Source of the DNA: Clostridium saccharoperbutylacetonicum N1-4(HMT)
GTDB taxonomy: Bacteria; Bacillota; Clostridia; Clostridiales; Clostridiaceae
Length of the DNA: 64,000 nt
Direction: 5' to 3'
Assembly: GCF_000340885.1 (NCBI RefSeq)
Contig: NC_020291.1
Span: 2,479,001 to 2,543,000, forward strand
The notes beneath the pieces were generated by a model. The model made no database searches, was not told the DNA's origin, and saw only the letters and a list, made by a program, of their open reading frames with translations. Numbering within the stretch: the first letter of the stretch is position 1; every line of letters starts with the position of its first letter. The position numbers were made by a program, and so were the translations under genes. Shown piece by piece: positions 17,961 to 25,678 of the stretch.

Positions 17961-18302
17961 ATGAAAAAAGTAGAATTAAAAAATGTAGCTCCATACAATG
18001 CTCCAAAGCATTTTGATATGAAGGCAATGAAATTACACGGAGAAGCAGAAACAGGTGCAAAGCAATTTTGGATGGGAATGTCATATTTCTTACCAGGTGG
18101 AGGAGCAGAATATGCTTATGAAGATTCTCCAACTGAAAAGATTTATTTCGTATTAGATGGTGAAATAACAGTAAAATCAAAAGATGAAACTTTTGTACTT
18201 AAAAAGGATGATTCTATCTTTATTGGACCAAATGAAGGCAGAGAAATGATTAATGAAACAAATAAAGTAGCTACTGTTTTAGTAGTAGTAAGCAATAATT
18301 AA
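17961..18302 (+). CDS. small single-domain cupin lacking metal ligands
   Basis: A 113-residue cupin barrel. Motif 1 is GGGAEYAYEDSPTEKIYFVLDG, where the usual HxH is EYAY; motif 2 is IFIGPNEGREMINE, where the usual His is absent. It is therefore unlikely to hold iron or manganese in the standard way. It lies between the CoA transferase and the SDR gene in the same direction. It may bind a pathway intermediate, act as a sensor or assist a hydrolytic or isomerisation step. AGGAGAG precedes ATG 17961. Confidence 0.8.
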   Translation: MKKVELKNVAPYNAPKHFDMKAMKLHGEAETGAKQFWMGMSYFLPGGGAEYAYEDSPTEKIYFVLDGEITVKSKDETFVLKKDDSIFIGPNEGREMINETNKVATVLVVVSNN

Positions 18303-18343
18303 TATATTTCTAAAGACCCAATTAGCAGGAAGGTGGAGAAAAA

Positions 18344-19129
18344 ATGGATTCTAAATTTATTAATAATTTATTTGATGTTAAAGGAAAAGTAGCAGTAATA
18401 ACTGGTGCAACAGGTGCTTTAGGAAAAGCTGTTTCCTTTGGATATGGGTTAGCTGGCATGAAGGTTTTTGTTACAGGAAGAAGTGATAAAAAGTGCCAAG
18501 AACTTTGCAGTGAATTAGAAGCTCAAGGAATTGAATGTGGATATTCTACAGGAGATCCAGCAGTTGAAGCTGATGTAAAAAAAGTTGTTAATGATGCAGT
18601 AGGTAAATTTGGTGAAATCAATGTGTTAGTAACAGCAGCAGGGTATAATAACCCTCAACCAATCGTTGAACAAGCTTTAGAGGAATGGAAGAAAATCATG
18701 GATTCAGATGTTCAAGGTACATGGTTATTCTGTAAATATGTTGGAGAAAAAATGATCGCTCAAGGTAAGGGTGGAAAAGTTATACTAGTATCTTCAGCTC
18801 GTTCTAAAATGGGAATGGCAAATTACACAGGTTACTGTACAGCAAAAGGTGGTATTGACCTTATGGCTCAATCTCTTGCTTGTGAATGGACAGCAAAATA
18901 TAAAATCAATGTTAACACAATTAACCCAACAGTGTTCCGTTCAGATTTAACTGAATGGATGTTTGATCCAGAAAGTGCTGTTTATCAAAACTTCTTAAAA
19001 CGTCTTCCAGTTGGTCGTCTTGGAGAACCAGAAGATTTTGTTGGACCATGCATCTTCTTAGCATCAAGTGCTAGTGACTTTATGACAGGAGCTAATGTTG
19101 CTACTGAGGGTGGATATTGGGCTAACTAA
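18344..19129 (+). CDS. SDR oxidoreductase, probable phloroglucinol reductase
   Basis: A 261-residue classical short-chain dehydrogenase. The NAD(P) motif is TGATGALG (20-27), NAG is replaced by TAAG, and the catalytic set is Ser150/151 with Tyr164-x3-Lys168. A dinucleotide-specificity stretch VTGRSDKK after beta-2 suggests NADPH. Context, not the fold alone, points to reduction of phloroglucinol to dihydrophloroglucinol, as in the anaerobic pathway known from Clostridium scatologenes and Eubacterium-type organisms: a ring-opening cyclase-family enzyme, a BKACE and a hydroxyacyl dehydrogenase follow in order. AGGTGGAG is the ribosome site. Confidence 0.8.
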   Translation: MDSKFINNLFDVKGKVAVITGATGALGKAVSFGYGLAGMKVFVTGRSDKKCQELCSELEAQGIECGYSTGDPAVEADVKKVVNDAVGKFGEINVLVTAAGYNNPQPIVEQALEEWKKIMDSDVQGTWLFCKYVGEKMIAQGKGGKVILVSSARSKMGMANYTGYCTAKGGIDLMAQSLACEWTAKYKINVNTINPTVFRSDLTEWMFDPESAVYQNFLKRLPVGRLGEPEDFVGPCIFLASSASDFMTGANVATEGGYWAN

Positions 19130-19246
19130 TAAACTAATAAGTATTTTATAAAATAATGTTTCCATAAGGCAATTAAACTGACAGTAATGTGATTTTTATA
19201 AAAATATTAATTGAAAAATTATTAATACACTCATAATCTTTTAAAA

Positions 19247-19263
19247 AGGCAGCTATGCTGCAT
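19247..19263 (+). promoter_or_regulatory. weak sigma-54 promoter candidate
   Basis: AAGGCAGCTATGCTGCA keeps the GG-N10-GC frame of a -24/-12 promoter and ends in a good TGCA, but its -24 box is poor. It lies about 45 bases before the cyclase-family gene. The same bases form a GCAG/CTGC palindrome, so the match may be fortuitous. Confidence 0.25.
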
Positions 19264-19305
19264 ATAGAAATAATTAATAATAAATGATATTTGGAGGAAT
19301 TTAAA

Positions 19306-20241
19306 ATGGGAAAAAAAATATATGTAGATTTAACTCATCCTTTTAGTGCAGATATACCAAGATGGCCTTATTTCGTTAAGCCAGTAATTGATTCTATGCA
19401 TACTTTAGCCAAAGGTGGAGTTCTTACACAAAGAATAGATTGTGTTCAACATACAGGAACACACTGTGATGCACCACGTCATGTTATGGAATATGAATTT
19501 GATGGTAGACGTGCTCGTTACACTCATGAAATGCCAGTAGATGCATATATGGGAGATGCAGTATGTTTAGAAATCAACATTGAACCTTGGGGATTAATAT
19601 TGCCAGAACATCTTGAAGATGCTTGTAAGCGTGCAAACATTAAGCCAGAAGAATTAGAAGGAATGGTAATTTGCTTAAATACAGGAATGCATCGTAAATT
19701 TGATGATTCAAAAGAATACTATCATTACTCATGTGGTACAGGTGTTGAAGCTGGAAAATGGTTTGTAAAACATAAAGTTAAATGTGTGGCTATGGATATG
19801 CAAGCTTTAGATCATCCACTTCATACTGCTATGGGTAATAATGGTGGTACTCGTATGAACTTAATAGGTAATTCAGGAAGATCTATTACAGAAGAATATA
19901 AGGAAAAATTCGGCGAAGAAGCATATGCTGAATTTGATAAAGATGAATATATCAGAATTCATGGTAAAGAAGCATATGATGCTAAATTTGGTGATTTAGA
20001 AGCAATTGGCTGCTGGGGAACATGGGAACCATGCCATAAGCAAATGTTAGGACATGGTATTGTTGGAGTTGAAAACCTTGGTGGAAATTTAGATAAAGTA
20101 TCAGGAAAACGCTTCAGATTCTTATGTATGCCAATTAGATGGTACATGGGAGATGGATCAATGGTTCGTTGCGTTGCAGAAATCGATGAAGATGATGTAA
20201 ATGATGTACCAGATAGAACTTATACTTACGGGGGATTTTAG
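19306..20241 (+). CDS. cyclase-family hydrolase, probable dihydrophloroglucinol cyclohydrolase
   Basis: A 311-residue protein of the kynurenine formamidase/cyclase family. The metal motif HTGTHCDAPRH (His49 to His59, HxGTHxDxPxH) is intact. The start is ATG 19306, because TTGGAGG six bases earlier is its ribosome site; the in-frame TTG at 19291 is part of that site. In the anaerobic phloroglucinol route such a metal-dependent enzyme opens the ring of dihydrophloroglucinol to 3-hydroxy-5-oxohexanoate. The long C-terminal part after residue 190 (GCWGTWEPCHKQMLGHG) is larger than in short formamidases. Confidence 0.8.
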   Translation: MGKKIYVDLTHPFSADIPRWPYFVKPVIDSMHTLAKGGVLTQRIDCVQHTGTHCDAPRHVMEYEFDGRRARYTHEMPVDAYMGDAVCLEINIEPWGLILPEHLEDACKRANIKPEELEGMVICLNTGMHRKFDDSKEYYHYSCGTGVEAGKWFVKHKVKCVAMDMQALDHPLHTAMGNNGGTRMNLIGNSGRSITEEYKEKFGEEAYAEFDKDEYIRIHGKEAYDAKFGDLEAIGCWGTWEPCHKQMLGHGIVGVENLGGNLDKVSGKRFRFLCMPIRWYMGDGSMVRCVAEIDEDDVNDVPDRTYTYGGF

Positions 20242-20242
20242 G

Positions 20243-20279
20243 CAGTTTACAGTTTACAATTTACAGTTCACAGTTTATG
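20243..20279 (+). repeat. degenerate CAGTTTA tandem repeat
   Basis: Five imperfect copies of a 7-8-bp unit (CAGTTTA, CAATTTA, CAGTTCA and so on) follow the stop of the cyclase-family gene. A further AGTTAACAGTTAGAAG stretch at 21258 is of similar kind. Such tracts are common between clostridial genes and have no known role. Confidence 0.6.
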
Positions 20280-20408
20280 CGCTTGAGGGGATCTTGTGAG
20301 TAGTTTACGGTTGGTGAACAATTTAATTATTAATAAAGTAATTTTGAGGATGCTTCTATGGAGTATCCTTGAAATTTAAAAATTCCAATAAAGAAAGAGG
20401 ATATAGTT

Positions 20409-21245
20409 ATGGAAAATTCAGAAAATAAAGTAATATTAACAGTTGCAACAACAGGAGCTTGGCCTACAAAAAATGAAACTCCTTATGTTCCATTACAACC
20501 AGAGGAAATAGCTAATGAAGTTTATGAATGTTGGAAAGCTGGAGCTTCTGTTGCACATATTCATGTTAGAGATAATGAAGATAAAGCTTCAATGAGTTTC
20601 GAGAAGTTTGAAAAAACAGTAAAGCTTATTAGAGAAAAATGTGATATTGTAATAAATTTAACTACTTCAGGTGGAATTGGTTTAATGGATGAAGTTAGAA
20701 TGAAACCATTCCAAGAATTAAAACCTGAAATAGCGTCTTATGACTGTGGAAGTATGAACTGGCAAAATACTACTGTATTTGAAAACAGTCCGAAGTTCTT
20801 AGAAAAATTAGGATTATCTATGCAAGAGCATAATGTTAAGCCTGAAATTGAAGTTTTTGATGCAGGTATGGTTTATAACGCATTATATTATTACAAAAAA
20901 GGAATTTTAAAAGGACCTCTTCATTTCCAATTTGTATTAGGAGCAGCAGGTGGAATGACTGCAACAGTTGAAAACTTAGTATACTTAAAGAGTTTAATTC
21001 CTGCTGATGCAACTTGGGGGGCTATTGGAATAGGTAAAGGGCACCTTCCAATATTATATGCGACTTTAGCTTTAGGTGGAAATGTAAGAGTAGGAATGGA
21101 AGATAATATTTTATATGCTAAGGGTCAATTAGCTAAATCTAATGTTGAGTTTGTTGAAAGAACTAAGAGAACTGTTGCTGAAATGGGCAAACAAATAGCA
21201 ACTCCAGCTGAAGCTAGAGAAATCTTAGGACTTAAAAACTGCTAA
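20409..21245 (+). CDS. BKACE (DUF849) enzyme, probable triacetate-acetoacetate lyase
   Basis: A 278-residue beta-keto acid cleavage enzyme of the DUF849 family. The zinc ligands sit in VAHIHVRD (His50, His52), and later family segments are LTTSGGIG and GIGKGHLPI. Members transfer the cleaved piece of a beta-keto acid to acetyl-CoA and release acetoacetate. For 3,5-dioxohexanoate (triacetate) this gives acetoacetyl-CoA and acetoacetate, which fits its place beside ctfAB and the dehydrogenase. An alternative is 3-keto-5-aminohexanoate cleavage (Kce) of lysine fermentation, but no other lysine-pathway genes are here. Confidence 0.85.
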   Translation: MENSENKVILTVATTGAWPTKNETPYVPLQPEEIANEVYECWKAGASVAHIHVRDNEDKASMSFEKFEKTVKLIREKCDIVINLTTSGGIGLMDEVRMKPFQELKPEIASYDCGSMNWQNTTVFENSPKFLEKLGLSMQEHNVKPEIEVFDAGMVYNALYYYKKGILKGPLHFQFVLGAAGGMTATVENLVYLKSLIPADATWGAIGIGKGHLPILYATLALGGNVRVGMEDNILYAKGQLAKSNVEFVERTKRTVAEMGKQIATPAEAREILGLKNC

Positions 21246-21283
21246 TTAACTTATTTAGAAGTTAACAGTTAGAAGTATAGTTA

Positions 21284-21318
21284 CAAATAAAAAGCACAAT
21301 TATGTGTTTTTTATTTGC
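21284..21318 (+). terminator. terminator-like hairpin after the BKACE gene
   Basis: CAAATAAAAAGCACA (21284-21298) pairs with TGTGTTTTTTATTTG (21303-21317) with one G-T pair over a 4-nt loop. T-rich 3' arm suggests termination or attenuation before the dehydrogenase gene. Confidence 0.55.
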
Positions 21319-21326
21319 ACTTTAGT

Positions 21327-21362
21327 AATGCAATATTGTATTGAATAATACAAAAATATAGC
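21327..21362. promoter_or_regulatory. operator pair O4/O5 upstream of the dehydrogenase gene
   Basis: AATGCAATATTGTATT (21327-21342) is one change from O1. A second half-site AATACA begins at 21347, exactly 20 bases on, the same spacing as O1 to O2. The pair ends only 40 bases before the ATG and no GG-N10-GC promoter lies in between, so it may work on a sigma-A promoter or as a repression site. Confidence 0.5.
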
Positions 21363-21402
21363 AATGCAGAATTTTATGGAATAATTCAAGGAGGCTTAAT
21401 AA

Positions 21403-22341
21403 ATGGCTAATTCAATTAGAAATATAACAGTATTTGGACCTGGAATGATGGGGAGTGGAATCGCTCAAGTTTTTGCAGGAAATGAAGATTTAAAAGTAAC
21501 AATTTTTATTAGAGAAAAATTTGAATATGAATGTATGGATAAAATAAAATCTAATCTTCAGGTATTAAAAGAAAATGGAGTGATAACTGAAGAAAAAATC
21601 AAAGGGATTTTGGATAGAATTGCTTTAACAGAGGATTTACAAGAAGCAGTTAAGGATGCTGATTTCATAGTAGAATGTATTCCAGAAAATATGGAATTAA
21701 AACAAGATTTATTTAAAAGATTAGAACCTATCTGCAAGGATACAACAATATTTGCAACAAATACTTCAGTAATGAGTATAACTGAAATTTCAGAAAAAGT
21801 GAAAGATAAATCAAGACTTGTAGGTACTCATTTTTGGAATCCTCCATATTTAATACCACTAGTAGAAGTTATTAAATCAGATTATACTTCAGATGAGATA
21901 ATGGACAAGACAATGGAACTACTAAAGAAAGTAGAAAAACATCCAATAAGAGTAAATAAGGATGTACCAGGTTTTGTTGCAAATAGATTACAACATGCTC
22001 TTTGGAGAGAAGCAATTTCTATAGTTGAACATGATATAGCAGATGCAGCAACTGTTGATGAGGCAATAAAATATAGCTTTGGATTAAGACTTCCAGTACT
22101 TGGACCTATGGAGAATTCTGATATGGTTGGAACTGATTTGACTTTATCTATTCACAGTTATATATTGAAGCATTTAGAAAATTCAACAGAACCTTCACCT
22201 ATATTAAAAGAAAAAGTGGAAGCAGGAGATTTAGGCTTTAAAACAGGAAAGGGCTTTCAAGAGTGGTCTGCCGATCAAGCTAAGAAATCAAATGAAAGAC
22301 TTAGAGATTATTTAATTAAAGTCCTATATAAAAATAAATAA
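21403..22341 (+). CDS. 3-hydroxyacyl-CoA dehydrogenase-like enzyme, probable 3-hydroxy-5-oxohexanoate dehydrogenase
   Basis: A 312-residue NAD-dependent dehydrogenase of the 3HCDH family. It has the Rossmann motif GPGMMGSG (12-19), the NTSVMSITEIS segment, and the catalytic His in VGTHFWNPPYLIPLVEV. The C-terminal helical domain holds VPGFVANRLQHALWREA. In family terms it oxidises a 3-hydroxy acyl or acid substrate; placed next to ring-opening and BKACE genes, the likely reaction is 3-hydroxy-5-oxohexanoate to 3,5-dioxohexanoate. AAGGAGG precedes ATG 21403. A fold-back element follows twelve bases after its stop. Confidence 0.82.
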   Translation: MANSIRNITVFGPGMMGSGIAQVFAGNEDLKVTIFIREKFEYECMDKIKSNLQVLKENGVITEEKIKGILDRIALTEDLQEAVKDADFIVECIPENMELKQDLFKRLEPICKDTTIFATNTSVMSITEISEKVKDKSRLVGTHFWNPPYLIPLVEVIKSDYTSDEIMDKTMELLKKVEKHPIRVNKDVPGFVANRLQHALWREAISIVEHDIADAATVDEAIKYSFGLRLPVLGPMENSDMVGTDLTLSIHSYILKHLENSTEPSPILKEKVEAGDLGFKTGKGFQEWSADQAKKSNERLRDYLIKVLYKNK

Positions 22342-22352
22342 TCATTAAATTA

Positions 22353-22767
22353 TATAGATATCCAAAGCGGGAATTAGACTTATGTGAAACTTACCGAAAT
22401 CCAATACATTTGTCTTCTGCAGGACTAGTGAAATTTTCGCTGGAAGGTTCTAAATAGGAGCTTATCGCCATTTTAGCGTGTTCCAGATGTAAAATCCCCA
22501 AGGAGAAAGTTCATGTTTCCAAATATAAAAGCTCCAGGGAGAAAGTTCGTGTTTCCAAATATAAAATTTGGACACTTACTTTTTGGACATTCACTTTTAG
22601 ACAAGCTAAAATGGAACAAGCTCCAATTAAGAACCATCGTTAGCTCAATTTCACATGCCTGCTCCAGAAAAATGTATCGGATTTCTAGTGTAGTATTGTA
22701 ATTTTAATTTCGTAAGAGTGTATACATATTCCATTTATAAGATTGATTATTAAGTTGGATATATATA
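22353..22767 (+). mobile_element. fold-back MITE-like element, copy A (with insert)
   Basis: Ends TATAGATATCCA and TTGGATATATATA are inverted. Between them the sequence matches copy B (27229-27544) along its length, including ATTAGACWTATG, GTGAAATTTTCGCTGG and CTCAATTTCACATGCCTGC. The two halves are roughly self-complementary, so the whole could fold into a long hairpin. It is ~100 bp longer than B because of a tandem insert at 22500-22600. It has no gene of its own. Confidence 0.75.
22500..22571 (+). repeat. two ~36-bp tandem units inside element A
   Basis: Two adjacent units, each with GGAGAAAGTTCRTGTTTCC then AAATATAAAA, stand at 22500-22535 and 22536-22571. A related single copy is at 7017-7069. 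They are absent from copies B and C, so they were gained by A. Confidence 0.7.
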
Positions 22768-22931
22768 GACTGATTATTGCAAAGTTGTACATTGTAAATT
22801 AACGTGAAACAGTTTGGTTATTTTCAGAATAAAAAATAATTGTCATTGAATCCTTAAAGTTACTTTGATATATTTATTTTATAACGATATTTTATAAAAA
22901 ACTAAAATATTCTTGAATGGAGTTATTATTG
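22768..22931. other. leader of the sigma-54 activator gene
   Basis: AT-rich DNA with a possible sigma-A promoter, TTGATA near 22867 and TATTTT 17 bases on. No TAATACA palindrome is present, so autoregulation is not indicated. Confidence 0.3.
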
Positions 22932-24476
22932 ATGAATAAGAATGTTTTTAAAATAGACAATGACATAATAAATGAATTGGATTTATTGATGGATGAGAAA
23001 TCCATAGAGGTGGATGATGTAACTTTAGCTTTATTAAATTCCTTTAGGAAAACGATTAAAGAGCAAAAGGAAATAATAAGTGAGTTGAATTTTTATAAAG
23101 GAATACAATTAAGTCCATTTTCTATAGGAGATGCTATATCTGATGGTATATGTGTAGTTGATAATAAAGGCATTGTAGTCTCTATAAGTAAGGGCTATAC
23201 AGATATAACGGGAATTACTGAAGAAGAAATACTTGGAAAAAATATAAGTATGTTAATTAAAGAAGAATATTTTAGTGAAGCTGTATCTTTGGAAGTAATA
23301 AAGAAAAAAAAGAAGGTTTCGTCTCTATCTGTTATTAGTAAAAACAATAAGAGAGTGTTAATAACAGGGACGCCATTTTTTGATGATGCTGGAAAGGTTT
23401 CTCATGTATTAACGGTAATGAGAGATTTAACAGAGCTTATTAAATTAAAGGATGAACTAGAAGAGGCGGAAAATAAAAGTAAAAGATATTTAGATGAATT
23501 AAAATCTCTTAAAAATAAATATAGAAAAACTGAAGGGATAATTGGAGAAAATGTAAAAATAAAAGAATTAAAAGAATTAATAAAATACGTCTCAAAAACA
23601 GATGCTACAGTGCTAATTACAGGTGAAACGGGAAGTGGTAAAGAAGTATTTGCAAAGCAGATTCACAATGAAAGTACTAGAAAAAATATGCCATACATAA
23701 AAGTAAATTGTGCTGCTATTCCTGATAGTCTTTTGGAATCAGAGTTATTTGGATATGAAAGGGGAGCTTTTACAGGTGCTCAAAATAAAGATAAATTAGG
23801 AATGTTTGAAATGGCTAATGGTGGAACTATATTACTGGATGAAATAGGAGAAATGCCTATGAATCTACAATCTAAATTATTGAGAGTTATTCAGGAAAAA
23901 GAACTAATGAGAGTTGGAGGTACAAAAACAATAAAATTGGATGTTAGAATAATTGCATCTACGAATGTAAATATAGGTGAATTGATTAAATCAGGGAAAT
24001 TTAGAGAAGATTTATTTTACCGTCTAAATGTAGTACCTATAAAGATTCCGCCACTTAGAGAAAGAAAAGATGATATACCTTTTTTAGCTAGTAATTTTCT
24101 TGATAGGCTTAATATTAAGTATAATAAAAACAAGAAGTTTGAAGATATAGCACTTGCAAACTTTCAATATTATGATTGGCCTGGGAATGTAAGAGAACTA
24201 GAAAATGCTATTGAGAGATTAGTAGTAATAAATGATAATACTTATATTAATTCAACAGAAATAGCTAATATGGTAGGTATGGATAAAATTACACTTCCAG
24301 GTTTAGAAGGTGATATGCCTTTAAAAAAAGCAGTTGATATGTTAGAAAAAGAACTTATAGAAAATGCATTAAGAAAACATGGGAGTACTTATAAAGCAGC
24401 TAAAGTACTTGGGGTTACGCAGCCTACAGTATTTAGAAAAGCTAAAGCGTTAGGAATACCATTAAGCAATGCTTAA
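22932..24476 (+). CDS. sigma-54-dependent activator (PAS, AAA+, Fis-type HTH)
   Basis: A 514-residue enhancer-binding protein. A PAS domain is at about residues 65-170, a coiled linker follows, then the AAA+ domain with Walker A GETGSGKE (231-238), the sigma-54 contact loop GAFTGA (278-283) and Walker B LLDEIGEMP; the last ~45 residues are a Fis/TyrR-type HTH (GSTYKAAKVLGVTQPTVFRK). I choose ATG 22932, with TGGAG nine bases upstream, over ATG 22917. PAS domains of this group often sense aromatic compounds. It is the obvious activator of the -24/-12 promoters at 16420 and 25611, probably through the TAATACA palindromes. Confidence 0.92.
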   Translation: MNKNVFKIDNDIINELDLLMDEKSIEVDDVTLALLNSFRKTIKEQKEIISELNFYKGIQLSPFSIGDAISDGICVVDNKGIVVSISKGYTDITGITEEEILGKNISMLIKEEYFSEAVSLEVIKKKKKVSSLSVISKNNKRVLITGTPFFDDAGKVSHVLTVMRDLTELIKLKDELEEAENKSKRYLDELKSLKNKYRKTEGIIGENVKIKELKELIKYVSKTDATVLITGETGSGKEVFAKQIHNESTRKNMPYIKVNCAAIPDSLLESELFGYERGAFTGAQNKDKLGMFEMANGGTILLDEIGEMPMNLQSKLLRVIQEKELMRVGGTKTIKLDVRIIASTNVNIGELIKSGKFREDLFYRLNVVPIKIPPLRERKDDIPFLASNFLDRLNIKYNKNKKFEDIALANFQYYDWPGNVRELENAIERLVVINDNTYINSTEIANMVGMDKITLPGLEGDMPLKKAVDMLEKELIENALRKHGSTYKAAKVLGVTQPTVFRKAKALGIPLSNA

Positions 24477-24543
24477 TTTAGCAATTATTAATTAAACTTA
24501 CGAAAAATTCACAAATTTAGTTATAGAAATCAAGGAGGATATT

Positions 24544-25365
24544 ATGTTAAAAGATTTAAAAAAAGAACTAACTTCAGAGGAAGAAAAAAGACCTTATTCA
24601 AAATATTTTAATCAATCAATTGCCAATCCTAATGAAGAATTATTGGAAATATTAAAGAAGGGTCCAATGGATCCAAGTAAAGCTATTATGCCAGAAGATA
24701 TAAGACATTTGCTTGAAGCAGGATATGATGAAGTTGAAACTGGTTATTGTATTCTTCCAAATGGGACTGGTTATGTAGCAGTTAATAATAAATTTCCAGG
24801 TGTAACTTTAGACATGATTAACTGGTGGTTTGCATGGCATGCCCTTGAAGATATGCGTTATATGTTATGGTTTAGAAAAGGCCATTTTGGCATTTCTGTA
24901 AGTGACGAAGATAGAGAAATAATACTAAATCCTAATACTCCTATGTTAGAAAAATTTCAAGGTCGTACTCATTATGTAATTGAAGATGCAGGTAATGGAC
25001 CAGAAGATATTCAAATTTCATTTTTAAAACCAGAACAACTAGGTTTTACTGCTGATGAATTAAAAGAAAAAAAGGCAACTGTTGTTTCAGCAAATGGTTT
25101 ATCACAAGCACGTGCAGGAGGGCCAAAGGCACCAGCTATAATGATTCATTATTTTAGAGAAACTCCAGATGGAGTTGAATCTCGTTCAAGATTTTGGATG
25201 GGCTATAATATGATTGATGGAAAGCCTTGCAAGCTTCTTCCAGATGGAATTCAAATTCCAGTTCAAGCACCAATGGGATTAGCTTTTCATAATGTTGAGG
25301 AATATAGCAATTTAGCTGTTATTTTACCTAGCCTTTATAAAGAAATGAACGGAGAAATTTCCTAG
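24544..25365 (+). CDS. PhlG / phloretin-hydrolase-like C-C bond hydrolase
   Basis: A 273-residue protein of the DAPG hydrolase family (PhlG of pseudomonads, phloretin hydrolase of Eubacterium ramulus), which cut the C-C bond between an acyl group and a phloroglucinol ring. Visible family traits are NWWFAWHALEDMRYMLWF with His99, a second His114, and the zinc-type HxxxE pair His249/Glu253 in AFHNVEEY. Length fits the family. It would free phloroglucinol from acylphloroglucinols or phloretin and feed the enzymes upstream. It follows the activator gene by 67 bases with AAGGAGG and ends in a strong hairpin. Confidence 0.83.
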   Translation: MLKDLKKELTSEEEKRPYSKYFNQSIANPNEELLEILKKGPMDPSKAIMPEDIRHLLEAGYDEVETGYCILPNGTGYVAVNNKFPGVTLDMINWWFAWHALEDMRYMLWFRKGHFGISVSDEDREIILNPNTPMLEKFQGRTHYVIEDAGNGPEDIQISFLKPEQLGFTADELKEKKATVVSANGLSQARAGGPKAPAIMIHYFRETPDGVESRSRFWMGYNMIDGKPCKLLPDGIQIPVQAPMGLAFHNVEEYSNLAVILPSLYKEMNGEIS

Positions 25366-25392
25366 GAAATTTAATGCTTAATTTGATGATAT

Positions 25393-25430
25393 AAAACAAA
25401 AATGTATTAGATATAATACATTTTTGTTTT
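25393..25430 (+). terminator. terminator of the PhlG-like gene, overlapping an operator-like sequence
   Basis: AAAACAAAAATGTATTA (25393-25409) pairs perfectly over 17 bases with 25414-25430 across loop GATA; the 3' arm is T-rich. Its arm AATACATTTTTGT resembles operator O3, so it may have two roles. Confidence 0.75.
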
Positions 25431-25467
25431 GATAAATATTAATTAAATAAAGAGTTTTGGAAAGTTC

Positions 25468-25485
25468 TAATACATAATTGTATTA
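25468..25485. promoter_or_regulatory. operator O7 of the transport genes
   Basis: TAATACATAATTGTATTA has two perfect 7-base arms (TAATACA and TGTATTA). It is about 140 bases upstream of the second -24/-12 promoter, the same range as O3 to the first. Confidence 0.65.
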
Positions 25486-25610
25486 CTATCAAATTTCACT
25501 AAATTTATTTTGAAGCAATTTTATATGGAAATTGTTATTAATATACATAGAAAGGAAGTGTTTAGAGGCTATAAGGAATTTTTAAAGAATAACTGTTTTG
25601 AATTAAAATA

Positions 25611-25627
25611 ATGGCATGATAATTGCT
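25611..25627 (+). promoter_or_regulatory. sigma-54 (-24/-12) promoter of the transport genes
   Basis: ATGGCATGATAATTGCT has GG-N10-GC and differs from the promoter at 16420 at only three positions (16420 reads TTGGCATGCTAATTGCT). It lies about 50 bases before the ATG at 25679. The near identity of the two argues for common control. Confidence 0.85.
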
Positions 25628-25678
25628 ATATAATATTTTAAGAAAAGAATTACGTAAACATTTAATGGGGGAATACTA

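Noticed and set aside
19247..19263. Third sigma-54 promoter of equal quality
   Set aside because: Spacing fits, but the -24 box is weak and the bases form a simple palindrome; kept only as a low-confidence site.
16484..22341. Lysine fermentation (Kce/Kdd/Kal) as an explanation of the BKACE and CoA transferase genes
   Set aside because: No aminomutase, 3,5-diaminohexanoate dehydrogenase or 3-aminobutyryl-CoA lyase genes are present, while SDR, cyclase-family and PhlG-like genes fit phloroglucinol.
22513..22701. 62-codon open frame on the plus strand
   Set aside because: It lies wholly inside fold-back element A and includes the tandem units; copies B and C do not keep the frame.
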